The notes beneath the pieces are model-generated. The model made no database searches and had not been told where the DNA came from. It saw only the letters and a list, made by a program, of their open reading frames with translations. The translations under genes and the position numbers were made by a program. Of a stretch of DNA of 9,030 bases, positions 1-5,063 are shown one piece after another. Origin of the DNA: Methanothrix sp. (GTDB taxonomy: Archaea > Halobacteriota > Methanosarcinia > Methanotrichales > Methanotrichaceae); NCBI GenBank assembly GCA_023229165.1, contig JALNZQ010000101.1:1-9030 (forward strand), written 5' to 3'. How positions within the stretch are numbered: the first letter of the stretch is position 1; each line of letters opens with the position of its first letter.

Positions 1-119
1 GAACCGTCTCCACTGCAATAGACGTTCCACACGTTTAGATCATCCGTGCTCTGGGCAGAAGCCGGTGAGACAATTGCTGCCATCCCCAATACAATTACCA
101 ATAACGATTCGATCTTCAT
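1..119 (-). CDS. secreted protein, N-terminal part only (runs off the window)
   Basis: Only the first 39 codons are present. They encode a classic Sec signal peptide: a charged start (MKIES), a hydrophobic core (LLVIVLGMAAIV) and an A-x-A type cleavage site (SPASA, then QSTDD) around residue 22. The mature protein begins QSTDDLNVWNVYCSGDGS, so it should be exported or cell-surface. The ATG is preceded at about 6 bases by a purine-rich TAGGGG that can serve as ribosome binding site. The gene starts 34 bases after the stop of the secreted protein encoded just upstream (154-906, same strand), so the two are probably co-transcribed. Too little remains to name a family. Confidence 0.7.
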   Translation of the reverse strand, partial: MKIESLLVIVLGMAAIVSPASAQSTDDLNVWNVYCSGDG

Positions 120-153
120 AGCAAACCCCTACCATGTATCTGGAAATTATCTC

Positions 154-906
154 CTAGCCGGTAACCACATTGATCTGGAAGCTCTTCTTGTCCCCCACAA
201 GCATTGAGCCCGAAACAGTTCCCAGGGCAGCTTCCACGAGCCAGGCTCCCGCCCTTCTGGGCTTTACGGTCATGCTGAAGGTTAATTCGCCGCTGCCGGA
301 AAGAGACCGGCTCAATCGAGAGGCTATGATGCCAGATTGGTCACGCAGCGTTGCCTCTATCTTGGTTCCTGCCGCCAGATTGGAATAGACTGTGTGCACC
401 TTGACCAGGCTCTCCTCGCCTACAGCAATCGTGTCGGGCGGGACGACATATTCGATACTGCCAATCTCTGCGTCCGGTTTATACTCCGGATTCTCCACCA
501 GCAGCGTGAAGGCCCTGCCGGCCACAAGCTGGTCTCCTTTCCATATTTCCGCCTTGAGATGCCACTCGTTTATGTACTCAGGCCATCCCGAGGGAATGGA
601 ATAGCTGGCAGGCACCATGATCTCGGCGGGCGGAAACAGATAAGTGCTGCTGCCGGAAACCGTAGCCTCGCCGCCACTTTGGAAGCGGGGTGGATAATCG
701 GCATAGGCGAGGTGCAGGCTCAATGTTGACTGCGCCAGGTTGGCGTAATTGATGCTGACCACAATGGGCACACGCTCGCCCACGGTTAGGGTCTCAGGCG
801 ATGCAGGATATTGAAGGGTGTTGATGCTTACAGTTCCTCCCTGTGCCGGCAAAACTGCGATTAAGGCCAGGCTGAAAAGAATAATGCCAAAGCATTGGTT
901 TCTCAT
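154..906 (-). CDS. secreted two-domain beta-sandwich-like repeat protein, function unknown
   Basis: A 250-residue protein with a signal peptide (MRNQCFGIILFSLALIAVLP, cleavage near residue 22) and no C-terminal membrane anchor, so probably released or surface-associated. The mature part is a tandem duplication. Residues about 25-137 and 147-248 align through LQYPASPETLTVGERVPIVV and IEYVVPPDTIAVGEESLVKV, followed by INYANLAQST and VYSNLAAGTK. Alternating hydrophobic and polar residues with P-x-T-hydrophobic-x-VGE motifs resemble Ig-like or CARDB-type beta domains found in archaeal surface proteins; this fold call is inference. Mature cysteines are absent. The ATG has a textbook Shine-Dalgarno (GGAGG, 8 bases upstream, positions 915-919). 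A TATA-like element lies at 953-970. It leads a probable two-gene unit with the secreted protein at 1-119. Confidence 0.85.
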   Translation of the reverse strand: MRNQCFGIILFSLALIAVLPAQGGTVSINTLQYPASPETLTVGERVPIVVSINYANLAQSTLSLHLAYADYPPRFQSGGEATVSGSSTYLFPPAEIMVPASYSIPSGWPEYINEWHLKAEIWKGDQLVAGRAFTLLVENPEYKPDAEIGSIEYVVPPDTIAVGEESLVKVHTVYSNLAAGTKIEATLRDQSGIIASRLSRSLSGSGELTFSMTVKPRRAGAWLVEAALGTVSGSMLVGDKKSFQINVVTG

Positions 907-952
907 GACCGTCTCCTCCTTTTCTAGATCTGATACAATATCTACTATTAAT

Positions 953-970
953 GGTTATAAATAAGCTTTA
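953..970 (-). promoter_or_regulatory. TATA box for the secreted-protein unit
   Basis: Read on the minus strand this is TAAAGCTTATTTATAACC, an A/T-rich archaeal box A with an AAAG purine stretch before it that could act as a BRE. Initiation about 25 bases downstream would give a leader of about 25 bases that contains the GGAGG site in front of the ATG at 906. Confidence 0.55.
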
Positions 971-1016
971 GCATCCTCTCCTACTGGTATGCGATCCGCT
1001 AAATATCCGCCGTCGC

Positions 1017-1595
1017 TCAGCACACCATTTTCGCAAAGCACTCTTTGCAGAGCACCTTTCCGCCAGCCGTCCTGCCCAGGATCTCCATGAAGCCTTCTCC
1101 GCACTCCTGGCACTTGAGTGATGGATAGATTCTCGCCTTCTCGGGTGCAGGAATGTCTACTTCCCTCACGGAGAGCAGATCCTCGTCCTTGCCGCTTAAG
1201 ATCTCCTCGATGACACGAGACCTAAGCCCCTCAAATTCCTTCTTCTCTTCCCCAGAGAGATTTCCCGTCGCTGCCTTCTGCCGCAGGGCGTCCATCTCCT
1301 TGAAGACATCGCCCTTGAAGTAGATCCTCAGCGCACGGTTCTGATCGCGAGAGTAGAAGGTGAAGACCTGCTTTCCATTATCCACAAAGATCAGATTGCC
1401 CTTGCCGGCTGTGCAGCCCAAGAGCGACTGCACCGCATCCACGCTGCAGGATTTGTTCTCGGCAATGCAGACCAGCTCCTCGTCCTTGGAGCGCAGGTAA
1501 TGCTCACCGGCATACTTTGCTACTCGATAGCCCATAGCGAGCCCAGGGCAGATATGGCCGTGAAACTTGGCCGCTTTTTTAAAGTCGTCTTCCAT
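1017..1595 (-). CDS. fmdE: FmdE-family protein with C-terminal zinc ribbon
   Basis: A 192-residue protein. The N-terminal FmdE domain (about residues 5-140) shows the family signature FHGHICPGLAMGYRVA (11-26) with H12, H14 and C16, then C50 and the SVDAVQSLLGCTAGKGN segment (51-67, C61). The C-terminus carries a four-cysteine zinc ribbon (C162-x2-C165 and C183-x2-C186). FmdE was named as a subunit of formylmethanofuran dehydrogenase, the first enzyme of CO2 reduction in methanogens, but many family members stand alone. No other fmd/fwd gene is nearby, so a role in that complex is not shown; a metal-binding or accessory role is equally possible. The reading frame stays open 39 codons upstream, but I chose the ATG at 1595: the family domain begins there, and a TATA box 25-30 bases upstream makes it the first codon of a near-leaderless mRNA. 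Confidence 0.88.
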   Translation of the reverse strand: MEDDFKKAAKFHGHICPGLAMGYRVAKYAGEHYLRSKDEELVCIAENKSCSVDAVQSLLGCTAGKGNLIFVDNGKQVFTFYSRDQNRALRIYFKGDVFKEMDALRQKAATGNLSGEEKKEFEGLRSRVIEEILSGKDEDLLSVREVDIPAPEKARIYPSLKCQECGEGFMEILGRTAGGKVLCKECFAKMVC

Positions 1596-1616
1596 AATAT
1601 TGTTTATGAGGGATTG

Positions 1617-1631
1617 GAATAAATAAAGAGC
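1617..1631 (-). promoter_or_regulatory. TATA box for the FmdE-family gene
   Basis: The minus strand reads CTCTTTATTTATTCC. Its centre is about 28 bases upstream of the ATG at 1595, which predicts a leaderless or nearly leaderless transcript and supports the shorter start for this gene. Confidence 0.6.
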
Positions 1632-1649
1632 GGTCGGCGTCAATGAGGG

Positions 1650-1665
1650 CAATATGGGCATATTG
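1650..1665. repeat. 16-bp palindrome, operator-like
   Basis: CAATATG-GG-CATATTG is a perfect inverted repeat of two 7-base arms around a 2-base spacer. It lies in the 193-base divergent intergenic region, about 20 bases upstream of the TATA box of the FmdE-family gene and about 65 bases upstream of the one for the membrane protein. Size and symmetry fit a dimeric helix-turn-helix regulator site. The regulator is unknown. Confidence 0.55.
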
Positions 1666-1727
1666 TGTCTGTGCCCAGGAGTTGAAAACTGGGGGCAGAG
1701 CACGAGGTACACGAAAATCCCACAAAA

Positions 1728-1740
1728 AATTTATAAGATG
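1728..1740 (+). promoter_or_regulatory. TATA box for the membrane protein gene
   Basis: AATTTATAAGATG, preceded by an A-rich run (CACAAAAA), matches an archaeal box A (TTTATAAG) with a possible BRE. Initiation near 1758-1762 would leave a leader of about 30 bases before the ATG at 1789. Confidence 0.55.
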
Positions 1741-1788
1741 TAAAAAAAGAGCTACGTCAGAAAAATTCGTGTATATGCGTGTGATTTG

Positions 1789-2181
1789 ATGAATAGATAT
1801 CTAAAGACTGGGCTCTTTGGTTTTATGATTTGGCTGATACCTTTTGCAGTATCGGTTTTGATCTTCCCGCTACGTGTGTCTCAACGTCAGCTCTTTGAGT
1901 CGATCATGCCCGTAATAATTGCTATCTGGACGGTGTTCTTCTCCATTTTCTATCTATCCAGGATAAAAAGCAATTTTCTAAAGGAAGGCATCTTTATTGG
2001 CATTGCCTGGCTCTTGATCAGCATATTGCTGGATCTCATGATATTCATTGTTGGCCCCCTAAAAATGCCTATTTGGGACTATGCAACGGATATTGCAGTC
2101 ACTTATCTCATGATCCCTGTAATTACGTCCGGGTTCGGCTATCTGATGGAGCAACGCGCCCTAATAAATCTGATGGATTGA
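1789..2181 (+). CDS. small four-helix membrane protein, conserved-hypothetical type
   Basis: A 130-residue, very hydrophobic protein with four predicted membrane spans at about residues 8-28, 39-57, 66-89 and 100-120. The loops contain basic residues (RVSQRQ at 29-34, SRIKSNFLK at 57-65), and acidic residues sit near helix ends (LDLM, WDYATDIAVTY at 96-106). The D-Y-x-x-D-I-x-x-T-Y segment resembles one I recall in uncharacterised bacterial and archaeal small membrane proteins, but I assign no function. A TTG directly before the ATG would add one residue; I chose the ATG at 1789, with GTGAT just upstream as a weak ribosome binding site. By eye its codons look more A/T-ended than those of its neighbours. 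Its last 59 bases overlap the 3' end of cofC on the opposite strand. Confidence 0.8.
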   Translation: MNRYLKTGLFGFMIWLIPFAVSVLIFPLRVSQRQLFESIMPVIIAIWTVFFSIFYLSRIKSNFLKEGIFIGIAWLLISILLDLMIFIVGPLKMPIWDYATDIAVTYLMIPVITSGFGYLMEQRALINLMD

Positions 2182-2815
2182 TCTTTCCAATGCCTCCGTC
2201 TCTCCCTTTTTCGGAAACGGAAAAGCCCCACCCTTCCAAAAGCGCCCTCGTTTCTCCCCTTCCGTGCAGCAGCACCTCGGCCAGATCCTCCGGGCAATCG
2301 ATGTCAGATCCTGCCCGAAAAGACTCGAAAACGGAGGCATCCAGTCCCGCCTGCCGTGCGTAGTCCAAATGCTTCGGGAAGCTCAGCCCCTGGTAGCAGG
2401 TGCGAAACTCGGGGGCCCTGATGAGGATCATGTTTGTCCCGCCCCCCCTTCCCGGACAGAGTACCACATCTCCCTGGCAGCTCAGAATACCTACTACATC
2501 CTTTTGTGTCAAAAGAGCCAGATCGGCCATGACGATTAGAATATCCGATGGCCATCCTTGTGAAGCTTCATCGGAAATAACTGCGTTCAGAGCATCGTTC
2601 AGATCCAGCTCCGACTCCTGGATCTCGACATCGTAGCCGACTTCAGATGCGTCCAGCCCCGGCCGAGAGAGTATCGTCGCCCAGCCAAAGCCCAAAACGG
2701 CATCCAGAACATCCCTGAGCATGGCAAATGATAAAAGCTGCCGCTCTTTGGGAGTGAGAACGCAAGTTAGCCTGCTCTTTGCCCCTTGATTCTTGAAAGG
2801 AATTACCATGTGCAT
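2123..2815 (-). CDS. cofC: 2-phospho-L-lactate guanylyltransferase CofC (F420 biosynthesis)
   Basis: CofC activates 2-phospho-L-lactate (in some lineages phosphoenolpyruvate) with GTP. The product is the precursor that CofD joins to the deazaflavin Fo on the way to coenzyme F420, the hydride carrier of methanogens. The 230-residue protein shows the nucleotidyltransferase fold landmarks: VIPFKNQGAKSRL (4-16), VMADLALLT (95-103, usually ADLPLLT), PGRGGGTNMI (121-130) and DIDCPEDL (171-178). Alternative starts are GTG at 2827 and ATG at 2809; 2815 is chosen for the GTGA about 8 bases upstream and because the family starts just before V-I-P-F/Y-K. It follows cofE by 45 bases in the same direction. 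A polar tail beyond the usual end (from about residue 205) overlaps the convergent membrane protein gene. Confidence 0.9.
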   Translation of the reverse strand: MHMVIPFKNQGAKSRLTCVLTPKERQLLSFAMLRDVLDAVLGFGWATILSRPGLDASEVGYDVEIQESELDLNDALNAVISDEASQGWPSDILIVMADLALLTQKDVVGILSCQGDVVLCPGRGGGTNMILIRAPEFRTCYQGLSFPKHLDYARQAGLDASVFESFRAGSDIDCPEDLAEVLLHGRGETRALLEGWGFSVSEKGRDGGIGKINPSDLLGRVAPSDSRTRT

Positions 2816-2860
2816 TGGCTGTCTCACGGACGAACAGCTCTAACAAGCTCTAATAAAACC

Positions 2861-3592
2861 TTAACTCTTCAGCCGGGGCCGGATCACGTCTTTGTCCTGC
2901 TCCATGAAGACCGAGCCTTCGCCGCTGCGAGGGTATTTCAATCCGCGAAAAACAACCGCCGGTGTCCCGTCTCCCGCCTCGCCCATGAGCAGATTGGCCG
3001 CTGCCGCAATCTCGTCCACAATGGCCTCTAACGTGATCTCCAGGCGCATGCCGTGCAGGTCTTGCTCTCCGCGCCAGTCGCGCAGAGCGGCGATCCCCGC
3101 CCAGCCTATGGCCACGCCAGCCACGCCGGATCGAAATGGCCGGCCGCAGGTGTCGGTGATGATTGTCGCGCAGTCCTTTCCCAGGTTGTCGCGCAGCCGC
3201 CTGGCGCTCCCTGCAGGGTTTTCGGGCAGCAGCAATATCCGGCCGTCTCCAACATTGGACTGGTCAATCCCGGCATTAACGCCCACATGACCGAATCTAG
3301 TTGCCACCAGCAGAAAGGGTTGGTCGAGCAAGACCTCCGTCGATTCGTCCAGAACCGCCTGCACGAACCTGGGATCCTTGCCGACCTTCCGGGCGACCTC
3401 CATGGCTCTGTCTGTGGGATGATAGCTTTTAAGCTCCCGGAAACGGCCCTCCGACTTGGCCACGATGGTGCTGGCTAGACAGAGCACATCTCCATCTTGA
3501 AAATCAAAAAGAGATTTGACAAGTGAGGCGATGTCGTCGCCTTCTTTGATGATGGGCAGGCCACGAATGACAAAGCATTGCATTGATGGCAT
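2861..3592 (-). CDS. cofE: coenzyme F420-0:L-glutamate ligase CofE
   Basis: CofE adds gamma-linked glutamates to F420-0 in a GTP- and metal-dependent reaction, the last step of F420 biosynthesis. The 243-residue protein carries the family landmarks GLPIIKEGDD (11-20), STIVAKSEGR (41-50), VLLDQPFLLVATRFG (87-101), NAGIDQSNV (106-114), ITDTCGRPFRSGVAG (145-159) and MGEAGDGTPAVVFRG (203-217). Length is close to the roughly 250 residues of characterised archaeal CofE. The frame stays open further upstream, but that stretch lies over the preceding gene and has no CofE character. The ATG at 3592 begins one base after the preceding stop; an in-frame ATG at 3583 is the alternative. Neither has a clear Shine-Dalgarno, which suggests translational coupling. 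cofC follows after 45 bases, so two F420 steps are co-expressed. Confidence 0.93.
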   Translation of the reverse strand: MPSMQCFVIRGLPIIKEGDDIASLVKSLFDFQDGDVLCLASTIVAKSEGRFRELKSYHPTDRAMEVARKVGKDPRFVQAVLDESTEVLLDQPFLLVATRFGHVGVNAGIDQSNVGDGRILLLPENPAGSARRLRDNLGKDCATIITDTCGRPFRSGVAGVAIGWAGIAALRDWRGEQDLHGMRLEITLEAIVDEIAAAANLLMGEAGDGTPAVVFRGLKYPRSGEGSVFMEQDKDVIRPRLKS

Positions 3593-3593
3593 T

Positions 3594-3827
3594 CTATTGA
3601 AATCGCGCATTAAAAGGCATTTTGCTGAGGCGATATAGCCTGGCCTGAACCAGAAGATCAAGCAGATAGGAGTAGTTCTCGGCGACGATCGCCGCCCTCT
3701 CCTCGCTGATCTCAGTCCAGGGAAGACCACCATATCCTAAGGCATATTCCATCCAGAAGGCCGGCGGAGAGAACTCAAGCAGATACTTGTTATCCTCCGT
3801 AAAAGTGAGGGTGATCTTCTCTTCCAT
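3594..3827 (-). CDS. 77-residue protein of unknown function, between aIF2beta and cofE
   Basis: A small, mildly acidic soluble protein beginning MEEKITLTFTEDNKYLLEFS. A beta-rich N-terminus (residues 3-20) is followed by an aromatic segment (PPAFWMEYALGYGGLPWTE, 21-40) and an alpha-helical C-terminal half (EERAAIVAENYSYLLDLLVQARLYRL, shown here by its ends E42 and L67). There are no cysteines, signal peptide or membrane span. Its reality is supported by position: the ATG directly follows the aIF2beta stop with an AAGGTG ribosome binding site inside the end of that gene, and its stop is one base from the cofE ATG. I do not recognise a family. Co-expression with translation and F420 genes is the only functional hint. 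Confidence 0.75.
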   Translation of the reverse strand: MEEKITLTFTEDNKYLLEFSPPAFWMEYALGYGGLPWTEISEERAAIVAENYSYLLDLLVQARLYRLSKMPFNARFQ

Positions 3828-4457
3828 CTAAGGCACCTTGCCCGTTCGCTCCACAACCTCGGCGAAGGCCAAAGTTCCGCTGATCTTCTTGATCTTGGCC
3901 TTGACGATCTCGCCCTTGACGGCGCTGGGCACGAAGATGAGATATTTATCCACCTTGGCTATGCCGTCGCCCTTGTTGCCCACAGACTCGATGCGCAGCT
4001 CATAGGTCTCACCCTCTTCGATGACATCCTTCTGCACGATCGTAGCAGCCTTTCTCTTTCTCACCGGTCGGTGAGCGCCGCAGGCATCGCACTTGAGCGT
4101 CAGAACACGATCGCTCTTGAGGAGGTGAGTATCGGGCAGCCTGCACTCTGTGCAGACTACATACTCCTCGAAGTAGGACTCTATCTGGCGGGCGATGGCA
4201 GTCTCGCCGAATTTTCCCTGAAAGACGCCGCGCTGCCCCTCGATCTTGCCCGCTGTGCCCATCTCCTGGAGCAGATATTTCATGAGGTGCTCCTGTTCGC
4301 GATTTAATGTGTCCGCGATGGCCCCGAAGTTCTCCAGTACGGTGGTCTTGCCCTCGTAAAAGACCTTGACGGAAGGTATGACGAACCGCTCCTTGGACTC
4401 CCGAGTGGCCGGCATCTTCTTAATGGCCCGATCCAGGCCCGCTAAATAGTCATCCAT
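3828..4457 (-). CDS. eif2b: translation initiation factor aIF2 subunit beta with C-terminal TRAM domain
   Basis: aIF2beta is part of the alpha-beta-gamma aIF2 complex that brings Met-tRNAi to the small ribosomal subunit. The 209-residue protein has the central aIF2beta/aIF5 domain (about 20-95, with FVIPSVKVFYEGKTTVLENF and the HLMKYLLQEMGTAG helix at 57-70). The zinc ribbon follows (C102-x2-C105, C123-x2-C126; VVCTECRLPDT then LKCDACGA). Plain aIF2beta ends near residue 140. Here a TRAM domain follows (about 145-205, ESVGNKGDGIAKVDKYLIFV), a small beta-barrel RNA-binding module also found in RNA methyltransferases. I recall this fusion from Methanosarcina-group proteins, so it is probably lineage-typical. 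The ATG at 4457 has AAGGT upstream and lies 13 bases after the L10e stop. The next gene starts immediately after its stop. Confidence 0.95.
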   Translation of the reverse strand: MDDYLAGLDRAIKKMPATRESKERFVIPSVKVFYEGKTTVLENFGAIADTLNREQEHLMKYLLQEMGTAGKIEGQRGVFQGKFGETAIARQIESYFEEYVVCTECRLPDTHLLKSDRVLTLKCDACGAHRPVRKRKAATIVQKDVIEEGETYELRIESVGNKGDGIAKVDKYLIFVPSAVKGEIVKAKIKKISGTLAFAEVVERTGKVP

Positions 4458-4470
4458 CCAGATACCTTAA

Positions 4471-4986
4471 TTATTTTATCAGTTCTTGACCCGACTCTAC
4501 TATGATCTGAATCGGTGTCGGCAATTTATGCCCTGCCCTTGTCAATGCCACTTTGGCGTCGTTAAGGTATGCAACGGGTATTCCTACGGTAAAGAGCTTC
4601 TGGCCTGCCTCGACCCTGGCCGCGGTTCCCACAGCCTTGCCGAAAGCCATCCTCATGCCGCTGGAGACACGGTCGGCGCCTGCACCCGTAGCCTGCTTAT
4701 TTTCCCGGATGACATGGTGCGGATAAGTCCTCAGCTTGAGGTGGAAGTTGGTTCTGCCTACCACCTTCATAAGGAAACGGTTGGCTGAAACTCTGGCCGC
4801 TTCAAGAGCGGTATGCCTGATCTGGCAGGGCTCCTTGACAACCAAAGTGAGCTGGATGGGAAAATCTTCAGTCAAATTTCCCATGTCATAGTGTACTACT
4901 TTGCTTCCAGGAACGCCGCCCATGTATTTTCTGCGCGTGTAGGGCCGTTCCCTCCTTCTATACATGCTTGCTGGCTTGCGTGTCAA
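4471..4986 (-). CDS. rpl10e: 50S ribosomal protein L10e (uL16 family), TTG start
   Basis: Large-subunit protein of the uL16 family, located near the tRNA-binding face of the 50S subunit. The 171-residue sequence has the archaeal L10e N-terminus MTRKPASMYRRRERPYTRR, then KYMGGVPGSKVVHYDMGN (20-37), NRFLMKVVGRTNFHLKLRTYP (starting at 69), HHVIRENKQATGAGADR (90-106) and SSGMRMAFGKAVGTAARV (108-125). It is full length. The start codon is TTG: no ATG precedes the conserved N-terminal block, and the next ATG (residue 8) would delete the conserved RKP-x-SMY part. The TTG is backed by a strong GGAGGA site. It is the first gene of the run through cofC. Confidence 0.96.
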   Translation of the reverse strand: MTRKPASMYRRRERPYTRRKYMGGVPGSKVVHYDMGNLTEDFPIQLTLVVKEPCQIRHTALEAARVSANRFLMKVVGRTNFHLKLRTYPHHVIRENKQATGAGADRVSSGMRMAFGKAVGTAARVEAGQKLFTVGIPVAYLNDAKVALTRAGHKLPTPIQIIVESGQELIK

Positions 4987-4994
4987 AACGAAAT

Positions 4995-5000
4995 TCCTCC
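4995..5000 (-). promoter_or_regulatory. Shine-Dalgarno site that fixes the TTG start of rpl10e
   Basis: The minus strand reads GGAGGA, with 8 bases (ATTTCGTT) before the TTG at 4986. This near-perfect anti-16S match supports the non-ATG start. Confidence 0.75.
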
Positions 5001-5015
5001 GATAATCCTGAGATT

Positions 5016-5031
5016 GGTGCTACTAAGCACC
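5016..5031. repeat. inverted repeat between TATA box and start region of rpl10e
   Basis: GGTGCT-ACTA-AGCACC is a perfect 6-base inverted repeat with a 4-base loop, 2 bases downstream of the TATA box and overlapping the region where transcription should begin. It could be a repressor operator or, if transcription starts upstream of it, a leader hairpin. No T-run follows on either strand, so it is not an evident terminator for gatD. Confidence 0.55.
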
Positions 5032-5033
5032 TT

Positions 5034-5043
5034 GCTTATAAGG
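5034..5043 (-). promoter_or_regulatory. TATA box for the rpl10e to cofC operon
   Basis: The minus strand reads CCTTATAAGC, a TATA core flanked upstream by CCAAA, in the 77-base gap between the gatD stop and the rpl10e TTG. Transcription would begin near 5012-5014, leaving a leader of about 26 bases with the GGAGGA site. Confidence 0.6.
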
Positions 5044-5063
5044 TTTGGCCTCAATTGCCAATC

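Noticed and set aside
337..729. Plus-strand frame across the secreted repeat protein gene
   Set aside because: It is antisense to a gene with a signal peptide, a strong Shine-Dalgarno and an internal domain repeat, and the frame shows no recognisable protein features.
1596..1712. N-terminal extension of the FmdE-family protein by 39 residues
   Set aside because: The extension lacks family similarity, contains the palindrome and the TATA box, and ends at a better-supported ATG.
2892..3478. Two overlapping plus-strand frames across cofE
   Set aside because: Both are antisense to a well-conserved enzyme, and their composition (Ser, Pro, Arg rich) is typical of shadow frames.
3593..3733. N-terminal extension of CofE by 47 residues
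   Set aside because: It lies over the 77-residue gene in another frame, and known CofE proteins begin just before the GLPIIKEGDD motif.
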